Translations under genes and position numbers: made by a program
The notes under the pieces: generated by a model
The model's database searches: none
What the model saw: only the letters and a program-made list of their open reading frames with translations
What the model was told of the DNA's origin: nothing
Assembly: GCF_011752565.1 (NCBI RefSeq)
Contig: NZ_VWXK01000004.1
Location: forward strand, 62,001-126,000
Source of the DNA: Pantoea sp. Ap-967
GTDB taxonomy: Bacteria > Pseudomonadota > Gammaproteobacteria > Pseudomonadales > Pseudomonadaceae
Direction: 5' to 3'
DNA: 64,000 nucleotides
Shown here: positions 29,528 through 38,523 of the stretch, piece after piece
How positions within the stretch are numbered: position 1 is the stretch's first letter
Layout: every line of letters begins with the position of its first letter

Positions 29528-30631
29528 TCAGGCCAACGTGGTCAGCGCCTCACGGCTGAACGGCAGCACGTCCGCCTCACGCCCATCACGCACCTTTTGC
29601 GCCCATTCGGCGTCCACCAGCAGCGCCCGGCCGACTGCCACCAGGTCGAATTCCTGGTCCCCCAGGCGGCGTAGCAAGCCATCGAGGCTGGCCGGCTTGG
29701 CTACCTTGTCGGTGTCGACCATGAATTGCAGGAACTCGCCGTCAAGGCCGACGCTGCCCACGGTGATGGTCGGCTTGCCGGTGAGGCGGCGGGTCCAGCC
29801 GGCCAGGTTCAGTTCCGAGCCATCGAACTCCGGCTCCCAGAAGCGCCGGGTCGAGCAGTGGAAGATATCCACACCCGCCTCGGCCAGTGGCTTGAGGAAG
29901 GCCGCCAGGGCCTCGGGGGTTTCCACCAGGCGGGCGCTGTAGTCCTGCTGTTTCCACTGCGAGAAACGGAAAATGATCGGGAAGCCCGGCCCCACCGCCG
30001 CGCGCACGGCCTGGATCAGCTCGATGGCAAAACGCGAGCGGCCGGCCAGGTCGCCGCCGTATTCGTCTTCACGGCGGTTGCTGGCGGCCCAGAAGAACTG
30101 GTCGATCAGGTAGCCGTGGGCGCCGTGGATCTCTACCCCGTCCATGCCGATGGCCTGGGCATCGCGGGCCGCCTGGGCGAAGGCGGCGATCACCTGGCGG
30201 ATGTCGTCATGGCTCATGCCGTGCACCAGCACCTGGCCGTCCTTGACCTTCTCGCTCGGGCCAAAGCCCGGCACGCTGGCATCCGGCTCGGTGCCCAGGC
30301 GGCGTACCGCGCCCACGTGCCAGAGCTGCGGCACGATGCGCCCGCCTTCGGCGTGCACGGCATCGACCACCTGCTTCCAGCCGGCCAGGGCGGCTTCACC
30401 GTGGAACTGCGGCACATTGGCATAGCCGTTGGCGGCCTGGTGCGCGACCGTGGTGCCCTCGGTGACGATCAGGCCCACGCCGGCGGCAGCGCGGCGACGG
30501 TAATACTCCACCACACCGGCGTGCGGCACGCCGCCTGGGCAGAAAGTACGGGTCATCGGCGCCATGACGACACGGCTCGGCAACTCGAGCGCGCCAAGGG
30601 TGAAGGGCTGGAACAGGGGGTTGCTGGACAT
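29528..30631 (-). CDS. Old-yellow-enzyme-type NADH:flavin oxidoreductase
   Basis: FMN-dependent TIM-barrel reductase of 367 residues. N-terminal PSRVVMAPMTRTFCPGGVPH is the FMN-binding start; GVEIHGAHGYLIDQFFWAA and SNRREDEYGGDLAGRSRFA carry the paired histidines and the family signature. The C-terminal phosphate-binding segment is DLVAVGRALLVDAEWAQKV. Relatives reduce activated alkenes, nitro compounds or enones; the true substrate is unknown. It lies alone between the Rhs gene and glutathione peroxidase. Confidence 0.9.
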   Translation of the reverse strand: MSSNPLFQPFTLGALELPSRVVMAPMTRTFCPGGVPHAGVVEYYRRRAAAGVGLIVTEGTTVAHQAANGYANVPQFHGEAALAGWKQVVDAVHAEGGRIVPQLWHVGAVRRLGTEPDASVPGFGPSEKVKDGQVLVHGMSHDDIRQVIAAFAQAARDAQAIGMDGVEIHGAHGYLIDQFFWAASNRREDEYGGDLAGRSRFAIELIQAVRAAVGPGFPIIFRFSQWKQQDYSARLVETPEALAAFLKPLAEAGVDIFHCSTRRFWEPEFDGSELNLAGWTRRLTGKPTITVGSVGLDGEFLQFMVDTDKVAKPASLDGLLRRLGDQEFDLVAVGRALLVDAEWAQKVRDGREADVLPFSREALTTLA

Positions 30632-30756
30632 GGGGGGCGCTTCCGTCTGGGTGGGAAATGCGCCTGAGGTTAGGGGCTATGGGGGGCGTGGCGAAGCATT
30701 ATTGATCTGGGTGATTCGCAGGTATCGAGATGGGAAACGGCTGCCTGAGATTGGCG

Positions 30757-30789
30757 CCTGCAGGAGCGGCCTTGTGCCGCTCCTGCAGG
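30757..30789. repeat. Perfect 14-bp inverted repeat
   Basis: CCTGCAGGAGCGGC, loop CTTGT, GCCGCTCCTGCAGG. It resembles a single REP-like hairpin and could stop transcription of the glutathione peroxidase gene just to its right (leftward). Confidence 0.85.
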
Positions 30790-30796
30790 GTGTGCG

Positions 30797-31279
30797 TCAG
30801 CCCAGGGCCTTCTCGATGGCCTGCAGCACCGACGGATCGTCCGGGGCGGTACGCGGGGCGAAGCGGGCCAGCACCCGGCCGTCCTTGCCCACCAGGAACT
30901 TCTCGAAGTTCCAGGTGATGTCGCCGGGGAACTCCGCGCCCTCGCCCGCCAGCAGACGATACAGCTGGTGGCGGTCGTGGCCATTGACCTCAAGCTTGGC
31001 GCCCAGCGGGAAGCTGACGCCATAGTTCAGGCTGCAAAACTCCTGGATGTCCTTTTCAGTGCCCGGCTCCTGCCCGGCAAACTGGTTGCAGGGCAGGCCC
31101 AGCACATTGAAGCCTTTGCCCTTGAACTGCTGGTGGAGCTTTTCCAGCGACGCATACTGTGGCGTCAGGCCACACTTGGAGGCGACATTGACCACCAGCA
31201 CCACCTGGCCCTTGAACGGCGCCAGGGGCAGGTCCTCGCCGTTCAGCGCCTTCAACGTCAGGTCGTGAAATGCACTCAT
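30797..31279 (-). CDS. Glutathione peroxidase family protein
   Basis: Thiol peroxidase of 160 residues. The catalytic triad is intact: C36 in NVASKCGLTPQYASL, the glutamine in NQFAGQEPGT and the tryptophan in TWNFEKFLV. This is the cysteine (not selenocysteine) type; bacterial members commonly use thioredoxin rather than glutathione. It is probably cytoplasmic, as there is no signal peptide. It is monocistronic. Confidence 0.93.
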   Translation of the reverse strand: MSAFHDLTLKALNGEDLPLAPFKGQVVLVVNVASKCGLTPQYASLEKLHQQFKGKGFNVLGLPCNQFAGQEPGTEKDIQEFCSLNYGVSFPLGAKLEVNGHDRHQLYRLLAGEGAEFPGDITWNFEKFLVGKDGRVLARFAPRTAPDDPSVLQAIEKALG

Positions 31280-31425
31280 GATGAATCCCCTCTCAGGTTC
31301 CCGGTTGCCGCCTGGGGCAAATCGCGCCCACTAAAAAGGCGCTCTTTCGAGCCCCGCACGCGCCTCCGAAGAGGGATGCCGGCTTGTCCGAGCGCCTGGC
31401 GACTTTCTGAGCTTAGCGCAGAAAA

Positions 31426-31911
31426 TCAGTGGTGGTGACCACCTTCACCGTGGATGTGACGGTGAGCGATTTCTTCTTCGCTGGCGTCACGCACCTCGAT
31501 GACCTTGACCTTGAAGTTCAGGCGCTGGCCAGCCAGTGGGTGGTTGCCGTCGACGGTGATGTCGTCGCCGTCGATGTCGCGGATGGTGACGATCTGCATC
31601 TGGCCGTCCGGCGCCGAAGCGTGGAACTGCATGCCCACTTCCAGTTGCTCGACGCCTTCGAACAGGCTGCGGTTCAGGGTGCTGACCAGCTCGGCCAGGT
31701 ATTCGCCGTAGGCCTCTTCCGGCTCGATGGCAACTTCCAGCTCGTCACCGGCCTGCTTGCCTTCCAGGGCTTTTTCCAGGCCCGGGATGATGTTGGCGGC
31801 ACCGTGCAGGTAAACCAGCGGCGCACCACCGGCGGAGCTGTCGATGGTCTCCCCGGCGTCGTTGGTCAGGGTATAGTCGATGGAGACTGCCTTGTTGGCG
31901 GCGATCAGCAT
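31426..31911 (-). CDS. slyD: FKBP-type peptidyl-prolyl isomerase, SlyD-like
   Basis: Prolyl isomerase and chaperone of 161 residues. The start at 31911 gives MLIAANKAVSIDYTLTNDAG, the usual FKBP N-terminus. FKBP motifs include PLVYLHGAANIIPGLEKALE, with the insert-in-flap domain (EPEEAYGEYLAELV ... DITVDGNHPLAGQRLNFKV) between. The tail HRHIHGEGGHHH is a short histidine-rich metal-binding end like that of SlyD, which delivers nickel in E. coli. The start overlaps the putative start of the divergent DUF3565 gene, so the two share a compact control region. Confidence 0.93.
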   Translation of the reverse strand: MLIAANKAVSIDYTLTNDAGETIDSSAGGAPLVYLHGAANIIPGLEKALEGKQAGDELEVAIEPEEAYGEYLAELVSTLNRSLFEGVEQLEVGMQFHASAPDGQMQIVTIRDIDGDDITVDGNHPLAGQRLNFKVKVIEVRDASEEEIAHRHIHGEGGHHH

Positions 31912-32212
31912 GGGGCAAGACCTTTTGCAAAAGTATGTAGAGCCCATAAGTGTAACCAAGGCATCGCCCGATTGCGAACGCGGCGCGGGCTGCGGGCGGC
32001 CCATCAGTCGGATCCTCGCCTTCCACCAGGACGAGGACGGCCACTGGGTGGTCGAGCTGTCGTGCGGCCATACCCAGCACCTGCGCCACCAGCCACCCTG
32101 GCAGGCACGCCCGTGGGTGCTGGATGCCGAGCAGCGCGCGCAGCGCATCGGCCAGGCATTCGCCTGTGGCTGGTGCGCGCAGGGGGCCGATAGCGCTACC
32201 CTTGGCCGTTGA
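31910..32212 (+). CDS. DUF3565 family protein
   Basis: Small protein of about 100 residues with the DUF3565 body GRPISRILAFHQDEDGHWVV, ELSCGHTQHLRHQPPWQARP and the C-terminal ACGWCAQ. Conserved cysteines and histidines (CGHTQHLRH, CGWC) suggest metal binding. The start is uncertain: the ATG at 31910 overlaps the slyD start codon on the other strand; a later non-ATG start nearer to GCGRPISRI is possible because the family usually begins close to that motif. The stop is 32 bases before pta, so they may be co-transcribed. Function is unknown. Confidence 0.7.
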   Translation: MGQDLLQKYVEPISVTKASPDCERGAGCGRPISRILAFHQDEDGHWVVELSCGHTQHLRHQPPWQARPWVLDAEQRAQRIGQAFACGWCAQGADSATLGR

Positions 32213-32244
32213 ATTCATTGCACCGCTTATTTCGAGAAGCACGC

Positions 32245-34332
32245 ATGCAGACATTTTTCATTGCGCCGACCGACTTCGGTGTCGGCCTGACCTCCATCAG
32301 CCTGGGCCTGATCCGCACCCTGGAGCGCGCCGGGCTCAAGGTGGGCTTCTTCAAGCCAATCGCCCAACCTCACCCAGGCGATACCGGCCCGGAGCGCTCC
32401 AGCGAACTGGTGGCGCGCACCCACGGTATCAGGCCGCCGGCGCCCCTTAGCCTGGCCCATGTCGAGCGCATGCTTGGCGACGGCCAGCTGGACGAGCTGC
32501 TTGAAGAAATCATCCGCCTGTACCAGCAGGCCTGCGTCGGCAATGACGTGGTGGTGGTCGAAGGCATGGTGCCGACCCGCCACGCCAGCTACGCCGCGCG
32601 GGTCAACCTGCACCTGGCCAAGAGCCTGGACGCCGAGGTGATCCTGGTGTCGGCCCCGGAAAACGAGGTGCTCAGCGAGCTGTCCGGGCGGGTGGAGCTG
32701 CAGGCCCAGCTGTACGGCGGCCCACGCGACCCGAAAGTGCTCGGGGTGATCCTCAACAAGGTACGCACCGACGAAAGCATGGCCGACTTCGCCGCACGCC
32801 TGCGCGAGCATTCGCCACTGCTGCGCGGCAACGACTTCCGCCTGCTTGGCTGCATCCCCTGGCAAAGCGAGCTGAATGCCCCGCGCACCCGCGACGTGGC
32901 CGAGCTGATGGGCGCCCAGGTGCTCAATGCCGGTGACTACGAGCAGCGGCGCATGAACAAGATCATCATCTGCGCGCGCACCGTGGCCAACACCGTACCG
33001 CTGCTGACACCCGGCACCCTGGTGGTGACCCCGGGCGATCGCGACGACATCATCCTCGCCGTCAGCCTGGCGGCGATCAACGGTGTGCCGCTGGCCGGGC
33101 TGCTGCTGACCAGCGACAGCAAACCCGATGCACGCATCCTCGGCCTGTGCCGCGGCGCCCTGCAGGCCGGCCTGCCGATCCTGTCGGTGAGCACCGGCTC
33201 GTTCGAGACGGCCAACCTGCTCAACTCGCTGAACCGCGAAATCCCGGTGGACGATCGTGACCGCGCCGAGTTCATCACCGACTTCGTTGCCAGCCACCTC
33301 GACGCCACCTGGCTGCACCAGCGCTGCGGCACGCCGCGTGAACTGCGCCTATCCCCGGCGGTGTTCCGCTACCAGTTGATCCAGCGGGCGCAACAGGCCA
33401 ACAAGCGCATCGTCCTGCCCGAAGGGGCCGAACCGCTGCTGGTACAGGCCGCGGCCATCTGCCAGGCACGCGGCATCGCCCGCTGCGTATTGCTGGCCAA
33501 GCCCGAGCAGGTCGAAGCCGTGGCCCGCGCCCAGGGCATCAGCCTGCCGCCGGGCCTGGAAGTGCTCGACCCCGAGCTGATTCGCGGGCGTTATGTGGAG
33601 CCGATGGTCGACCTGCGCAAGAGCAAGAACCTCAACGCGCCCATGGCCGAACAGCAGCTGGAAGACCCGGTGGTGATCGGCACCATGATGCTGGCCCTGG
33701 ACGAAGTCGACGGCCTGGTTTCGGGCCTGGTGCACTCTACCGCCAACACCATCCGCCCAGCCTTGCAACTGATCAAGACGGCGCCGGGCGCGAGCCTGGT
33801 GTCGTCGGTGTTCTTCATGCTGTTCCCCGAGCAGGTGCTGGTGTACGGCGACTGCGTGATGAACCCGCACCCGAGCGCCAGCGAGCTGGCCGAAATTGCC
33901 CGGCAGAGCGCCGAATCGGCGCATACCTTCGGCATCGCGCCACGGGTGGCGATGATCAGTTATTCCAGTGATTCGGCAAGCGACGAGGAAGTGGAGAAAG
34001 TGCGCGAGGCCACGCGCCTGGCACAGAGCGTGGAGCAAGGGTTACTGATCGACGGGCCGCTGCAGTACGACGCCGCCGCCAACCCCGAGATCGCCCGCCA
34101 GCTGGCGCCAGGCAGTGCGGTGGCCGGGCGCGCTACGGTGTTCGTGTTCCCCGACCTGAACACCGGCAACACCACCCACAAGGCGGTGCAGCGCAGTGCC
34201 GACGGGGTCAGCCTGGGGCCGATGCTGCAGGGGCTGCGCAAGCCGGTCAACGACCTGCCGCGCGGGGCGCAGGTGGACGATATCGTGCATACCATCGCGC
34301 TTACGGCGATCCAGGCCAGCGTTACCCGCTAG
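32245..34332 (+). CDS. pta: Phosphate acetyltransferase
   Basis: Long-form Pta of 695 residues converting acetyl-CoA and phosphate to acetyl phosphate. The N-terminal P-loop-like (CobB/BioD) domain begins FFIAPTDFGVGLTSISLGLI; a DRTGG domain occupies roughly 215-330. The catalytic PTA/PTB domain starts near 375 (FRYQLIQRAQQANKRIVLPE) and includes KTAPGASLVSSVFFMLFPEQ and the C-terminal FPDLNTGNTTHKAVQRSA. Length fits E. coli Pta (714). No ackA is present in this window, so the fate of acetyl phosphate must be settled elsewhere in the genome. A REP doublet follows. Confidence 0.96.
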   Translation: MQTFFIAPTDFGVGLTSISLGLIRTLERAGLKVGFFKPIAQPHPGDTGPERSSELVARTHGIRPPAPLSLAHVERMLGDGQLDELLEEIIRLYQQACVGNDVVVVEGMVPTRHASYAARVNLHLAKSLDAEVILVSAPENEVLSELSGRVELQAQLYGGPRDPKVLGVILNKVRTDESMADFAARLREHSPLLRGNDFRLLGCIPWQSELNAPRTRDVAELMGAQVLNAGDYEQRRMNKIIICARTVANTVPLLTPGTLVVTPGDRDDIILAVSLAAINGVPLAGLLLTSDSKPDARILGLCRGALQAGLPILSVSTGSFETANLLNSLNREIPVDDRDRAEFITDFVASHLDATWLHQRCGTPRELRLSPAVFRYQLIQRAQQANKRIVLPEGAEPLLVQAAAICQARGIARCVLLAKPEQVEAVARAQGISLPPGLEVLDPELIRGRYVEPMVDLRKSKNLNAPMAEQQLEDPVVIGTMMLALDEVDGLVSGLVHSTANTIRPALQLIKTAPGASLVSSVFFMLFPEQVLVYGDCVMNPHPSASELAEIARQSAESAHTFGIAPRVAMISYSSDSASDEEVEKVREATRLAQSVEQGLLIDGPLQYDAAANPEIARQLAPGSAVAGRATVFVFPDLNTGNTTHKAVQRSADGVSLGPMLQGLRKPVNDLPRGAQVDDIVHTIALTAIQASVTR

Positions 34333-34347
34333 ACCGCCACAACGTCC

Positions 34348-34434
34348 TGTAGGAGCGGGCTTGCCCCGCGAACACCGGCGCAGCCGGTGCCATGCACCGC
34401 GTCGCCTGCTTCGCGGGGCAAGCCCGCTCCTACA
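34348..34434. repeat. REP pair, GCGGGGCAAGC type
   Basis: Opposed copies of TGTAGGAGCGGGCTTGCCCC with a spacer containing CACCGGC/GCCGGTG, nearly the same arrangement as the doublet after the OprD-like porin gene and the one near 41.5 kb. It lies between convergent pta and the OmpA-type gene. Confidence 0.9.
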
Positions 34435-34445
34435 AAATCAGAGCA

Positions 34446-35171
34446 TCAGGGATACTGCTGAACCTGCCCCTGCTGCTGGTCATACTGCTGGCCAGGAATC
34501 GGCTTGAGGTTGACCTCGACACGGCGGTTCTGCGCACGGCCATTGGCGTCGGCGTTGCTGGCGATCGGCTGGTCCGGGCCCATGCCGCGAACGGTCACGC
34601 GCGACGGGTCGACACCCTGGGAAGTCAGGTAGGTGCTGACGGCCTGGGCACGGCGCTGGGACAGGTCCATGTTGTGCTGGCGGCTGCCGGTGCTGTCGGT
34701 GAAGCCGACCACTTCGATGGTGTTCTGGTTGAACTGCTTGAACGAGTTGGCCAGGTTGTTCAACGGGTTGTAGAAGCTTGGCGAGATGTTCGCCGAGTCG
34801 GTGGCGAAGGTGATGTTGCCCGGCATGATCAGCTTGATCTGGTCACCCTGGCGCTGCACTTCAACGCCGGTGTTGGCCATTTTGGCGCGCAGTTCGGCTT
34901 CCTGCTTGTCGGCGTAGTAGCCGTAGCCCGCTGCTGCTGCACCGACCGCAGCGGCGCCAATCAGCGCGCCCTTGCCACGGTTATTGTGGTCGATGGCAGC
35001 ACCGGCGATGGCGCCTGCCAGGGCGCCCAGGCCGCCGTACTTGGCGGTTTTGCTCATGCCAGAGGACTCGCCCTGAGCCTGGCCCTGGTTGTCATAGGGG
35101 TTTTGCCCGGCGCAGCCCGTCATCAGGGCGGCGGTGGTTGCGACGATAATCAGGCGACGCATGGTGAACAT
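34446..35171 (-). CDS. OmpA-family lipoprotein with glycine-zipper
   Basis: Outer-membrane lipoprotein of 241 residues. The start at 35171 has TAGGAGC upstream; the signal peptide ends in LMTGC, giving a lipidated cysteine. A glycine/alanine-rich segment follows (YGGLGALAGAIAGAAID ... KGALIGAAAVGAAAAGYGYY), typical of a glycine-zipper. The C-terminal OmpA domain (about 120-225) binds peptidoglycan: TIEVVGFTDSTGSRQHNMDL and LSQRRAQAVSTYL with NRRVEV. It resembles YiaD. It ends in a Q-rich tail. Confidence 0.92.
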   Translation of the reverse strand: MFTMRRLIIVATTAALMTGCAGQNPYDNQGQAQGESSGMSKTAKYGGLGALAGAIAGAAIDHNNRGKGALIGAAAVGAAAAGYGYYADKQEAELRAKMANTGVEVQRQGDQIKLIMPGNITFATDSANISPSFYNPLNNLANSFKQFNQNTIEVVGFTDSTGSRQHNMDLSQRRAQAVSTYLTSQGVDPSRVTVRGMGPDQPIASNADANGRAQNRRVEVNLKPIPGQQYDQQQGQVQQYP

Positions 35172-35281
35172 GGACGAGCTCCTACAAAAAATTCGAATAT
35201 GCGGCAGACTACGGGTGGATGTATGCCAGCCTTGGATTACACGCGCCAGGAAAAATTCCGTGAAGCCTTTTTCATCAAGGC

Positions 35282-35926
35282 TCAAGCCCGTACGAACGGG
35301 TTCTCGCGCATTTCATCGCCCAGGCGGGTGTCCGGCCCATGGCCGGTGACCACCACGGCATCCTCGTCAAGGCAGTACAGCCGCTCCTTGATCGAACGAA
35401 CGATAGCACGCGAGTCGCCACCCCACAGGTCAGTACGCCCAATACCCCGGCGGAACAGCGTGTCTCCGGCCACCAGCAGCTTGGCGTCGGCGAACCAGAA
35501 GCTCATCGAACCTGGGGTATGCCCCGGCGTGTGCAGGGCCACGCCGCAGCCGCAGGCCAGCTCCTCGTCATCGCCCAGCCAGCGGTCCGGTGACGGGACT
35601 GGGGTGTAGGGCACGCCGAACATCTGGCACTGCATTTCCAAGTTATCCCACAGCGGCTGGTCGTGCTTGTGCAGGTGCAAGGTGGCGCCGGTCAGCTCCT
35701 TGAGCTTGCCCGAGGCGAGGAAATGGTCGAAGTGCGCATGGGTGTGGATGATGCTCACCAGGGTCAGGCCATGGGCCTGCAGGCGGGCGAGGATCTTGTC
35801 CGGGTCGCCGCCGGGGTCGACGACGATGGCCTTTTTGCTGAGCGGGTCGCCGATCAGGGTACAGTTGCACTGCAGGGGGCCGACGGGGAAGGTTTCACGG
35901 ATGAGGGTGGTGGGGGCAGCGTTCAT
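35282..35926 (-). CDS. Metallo-beta-lactamase-fold hydrolase, glyoxalase II-like
   Basis: Zinc hydrolase of 214 residues. The HxHxDH motif is intact in IIHTHAHFDHFLASG; further ligands are the histidine in LHTPGHTPGSM, the aspartate in LVAGDTLFRRGIGRTDLWGG, and the final histidine in VVTGHGPDT. The family includes YcbL-type glyoxalase II enzymes and persulfide dioxygenase relatives; the short length favours the YcbL type. It is convergent to no neighbour and sits upstream of the OmpA-type gene on the same strand, with a 110-bp gap. Confidence 0.9.
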   Translation of the reverse strand: MNAAPTTLIRETFPVGPLQCNCTLIGDPLSKKAIVVDPGGDPDKILARLQAHGLTLVSIIHTHAHFDHFLASGKLKELTGATLHLHKHDQPLWDNLEMQCQMFGVPYTPVPSPDRWLGDDEELACGCGVALHTPGHTPGSMSFWFADAKLLVAGDTLFRRGIGRTDLWGGDSRAIVRSIKERLYCLDEDAVVVTGHGPDTRLGDEMRENPFVRA

Positions 35927-35982
35927 GGGGGCTCCTGGCTACAGCCGGGATGGTAGCGTGGTCTTCGCTGCCAGGGAAATTG

Positions 35983-36060
35983 AGCGCCGCCTGCGCGGCG
36001 CATCGCGAGCTGCGCTCGCTCCTACCAGGCTTGCACAACCTTCCGTAGGAGCGGCGCTCG
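35983..36060. repeat. REP pair, CGCGAGC-GCTCGCTCC type, one copy degenerate
   Basis: A full copy GCATCGCGAGCTGCGCTCGC is followed after about 25 bases by a shortened opposed copy GTAGGAGCGGCGCTCGCC. It lies between the kinase gene end and the start of the metallo-hydrolase. Confidence 0.75.
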
Positions 36061-36063
36061 CCA

Positions 36064-36756
36064 TTACGGCAGGAACAACCTGAACAACCCACCGCCCAAC
36101 GCCCCGCCATTGGCGATCTCGATTCGCCCATGCACCCCATCGCGCTCATGCAGCCCGGCGATCCGCGCCGCGAAGTACAGCCCAAGCCCGGTGCTGCCAC
36201 TGTGGGGCTCGATGCCCTGGGTGTAGTCTTGCTGGCGTTCGAGCATGCGCGCCGGGTACCCCGGGCCGTCGTCGTTGACGCTGATCACCAGGTGGTCGTC
36301 TTCCTCGGCAATGCTGATCAACAGCGCGTGCCCGGCATAGCGGGTGGCATTGGTCACCACGTTGGCGATCACCGAAGCCACCAGCTCGCGGTCGAAGAAG
36401 CCCAGCGGGTTGTCGCATTCGACGCGCCAGGTGGCGAGGATGTCGTTGTGCTGCAGCACCTGTTGGTGGGCGGCCAGTTGGGCTTCGATGAAGTCGTCCA
36501 GTTCATGGTAGTCCGGGCACACCGGCAGCTGGTTGGCACCGAGCTTGTACAAGCCCAGCAACTGCACCAGCATGCCGTTGAGGTGGCGAAACTCATGTTC
36601 GATCACCCCAAGTTCGGCACCGCCGCGCAGCTCCTCCGGCAGGCGCCCCAGCCACTGGTCGTGGGACTGGATCAGCGCGGAAAGCGAGTTCTTCAAATCG
36701 TGCACGGTGGAGGCAATCACCGTGGAAAAATCCAGCCCCTGGTTATCCTGACTCAT
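36064..36756 (-). CDS. Small soluble sensor histidine kinase
   Basis: Cytoplasmic histidine kinase of 230 residues with no membrane segment or separate sensor domain. A HisKA-like helix carries H19 in STVHDLKNSLSALIQS. The ATPase domain has the N-box VIANVVTNATRYA, the G1 box VNDDGPGYP and the G2 box GSTGLGLYFAARIA. The start codon overlaps the stop of the upstream response regulator gene (ATGA), so the two are co-translated. The HDLKNSLSAL phosphorylation box matches the HDLKN subgroup of kinases. With no sensor of its own, its input probably comes from the partner protein or another factor. Confidence 0.88.
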   Translation of the reverse strand: MSQDNQGLDFSTVIASTVHDLKNSLSALIQSHDQWLGRLPEELRGGAELGVIEHEFRHLNGMLVQLLGLYKLGANQLPVCPDYHELDDFIEAQLAAHQQVLQHNDILATWRVECDNPLGFFDRELVASVIANVVTNATRYAGHALLISIAEEDDHLVISVNDDGPGYPARMLERQQDYTQGIEPHSGSTGLGLYFAARIAGLHERDGVHGRIEIANGGALGGGLFRLFLP

Positions 36757-38360
36757 GCGCCAAAGACCTTGATATGCAGTTTACGGTAGCGGTCAAAGCG
36801 GCTGTCGCTGGCGGGGATGCCGGCCACTCGGGTCAGGCAGTCGCGGCACTCCTGCAAGATCGCCGGCGGCGTTACCTCGCCACCGATGCGCAGCAGCGCT
36901 TGCGCGGTGTTCAGGGCAATACTGATGTTCTTCGGTTGTTGCGACAAGGCCTTGCGGAACATTTGCAGCGCTTCGTTGAGCTGCCCGGCCTGGTAACTGC
37001 GCACGCCTTGGCGGTTCAGGTCGACCGCCTCGGTCACCGCGTTGAGCACCATGGGGTCATCGGTCAGCTTGGCGACGCTCTGCATGACCTTGGGGTCGTC
37101 GCCATAGGTTTCCACGCAACCCTTGAGAATGGTGCCGCCGGCCCCTTCCTGGCCCAGCGACTGCAACTGCTTGGCCACGGTCAGGGCAGCCTCGACCGAG
37201 AAGAACTGGTCCATTTTGTCCAGCCGCTGCAAGGCCTGTTCGGTGAGCTTGGCCGCGGTGTCGGGATCACCTGCCTGCTGCAGGCTGGCAGCTTTCATCA
37301 AGCGTGCACGCACTTGCAGGCCCTGGTCATCGGCGTTGTCCTTGGCCACTTCGCTGAGCACGGTGTTGATTTCCACCCGCGCCCGCGCATCCAAGCCGAA
37401 GCCGGCATTCTTGCTCATCAGCGCCTGGGCCAGGCCCAGGTTGCTTTCGGCGTCCTTGTAGCGCGAGCTCTGGCCCTGGGTTACCGCATGGCGGAACGCC
37501 TTGGACGCACTCTCGTAGTCTTCGTTTTCCAGCGCCAGCTTGCCCAGTGCAGCCTGGCGCCGCACGGCCAGTGGCGACAGGCGCACGGCCTCTTCGAGCA
37601 AGGTCTGCGCGCGCTTGGTATCGCCTTGGGCCACCAGCACGTTGGCCATGCCATCGTACAGGCCCGGCATGATCGGGAAGGCCTTGAGCGCCTGCTCGTA
37701 CACACCCTGGGCCTGGGTGTTCTGGCCACGCTTGTGCATCAGGCTACCGAGCGCCGCGTACACCCACGGCTGCGGGCGGCTGGCGAGAATGCCCTTGAGG
37801 AATTTTTCCAGTTCTTCGAAACGGTTGAGGTCACGCAGGGCGTCGGCGCGGTAGCGCAGGCACAGCGGCGCGAAGCGCGGGTCTTTCTTGCACAGCTCGG
37901 CGCAGGCGGCCAGCACTTCGCCCGGGCGGCCGCGGTCCAGGGCCTGCAGAATCGGCTTGAGCAAGGTCTTGCGCTGGGTGAGCTTGTCCAGGCGCTGGGC
38001 CAGGCCGACCCGGTTGAAGGGCTTGGTCAGGTAGGCGTCCGGCTCGTGCTCCAAGGCGCTCAGCACAATCGCCTGGCTGCTCTCGGCAGTGACCATGATG
38101 AACACACATTCATGGCTGATCAGCTTGTCGAGGATCAGGTCCTCAAGCACCTGCTGGCCGTTTTTCTTGCCATCACCCAGATGGAAGTCCTGAAGGATAT
38201 AGTCGTAGCGCTTCTGCCCGCACATGCGCAGGGCCTGCTCGCCACTGTCGGCCGTGTCCACGTCACGCACGCCCAATTCGCGCAGCATGGAACGGGTCGA
38301 CGTGCGAAAGTCGGTGAAGTCGTCGACGATCAGAAAGCTCTTTTGCCCATACTGCAGCAT
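36753..38360 (-). CDS. Response regulator with long TPR-like C-terminal region
   Basis: A 535-residue protein. The receiver spans about residues 6-125: acidic residues in FLIVDDFTDFR, phosphoacceptor D58 in YDYILQDFHLGDG, T91 in IMVTAESSQ and K113 in AYLTKPFNR. The remaining ~400 residues are helical with tetratricopeptide-like repeats (AALGSLMHKRGQNTQAQGVY, LYDGMANVLVAQGDTKRAQT, NRQGVRSYQAGQLNEALQMF). There is no DNA-binding or enzymatic output, so signalling is probably through protein contacts. The start at 38360 is chosen as the first ATG before the receiver; ribosome site is weak. It is paired with the small kinase by an ATGA overlap. The pathway is unknown to me. Confidence 0.85.
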   Translation of the reverse strand: MLQYGQKSFLIVDDFTDFRTSTRSMLRELGVRDVDTADSGEQALRMCGQKRYDYILQDFHLGDGKKNGQQVLEDLILDKLISHECVFIMVTAESSQAIVLSALEHEPDAYLTKPFNRVGLAQRLDKLTQRKTLLKPILQALDRGRPGEVLAACAELCKKDPRFAPLCLRYRADALRDLNRFEELEKFLKGILASRPQPWVYAALGSLMHKRGQNTQAQGVYEQALKAFPIMPGLYDGMANVLVAQGDTKRAQTLLEEAVRLSPLAVRRQAALGKLALENEDYESASKAFRHAVTQGQSSRYKDAESNLGLAQALMSKNAGFGLDARARVEINTVLSEVAKDNADDQGLQVRARLMKAASLQQAGDPDTAAKLTEQALQRLDKMDQFFSVEAALTVAKQLQSLGQEGAGGTILKGCVETYGDDPKVMQSVAKLTDDPMVLNAVTEAVDLNRQGVRSYQAGQLNEALQMFRKALSQQPKNISIALNTAQALLRIGGEVTPPAILQECRDCLTRVAGIPASDSRFDRYRKLHIKVFGA

Positions 38361-38523
38361 CAACACGACCTGTATTGGAATGATTGAAGAATGGCGTGAA
38401 GCGATGCACACCGCCGAAACCTGTATCGACCGACTGTCGGGAAAGATGAGGGCAGCAATCACAGCCACTTAACAGTGGCTCTGAGCCAGTATTCTAGCCA
38501 GCCCTGGGGCCGACTGCCAGGGA

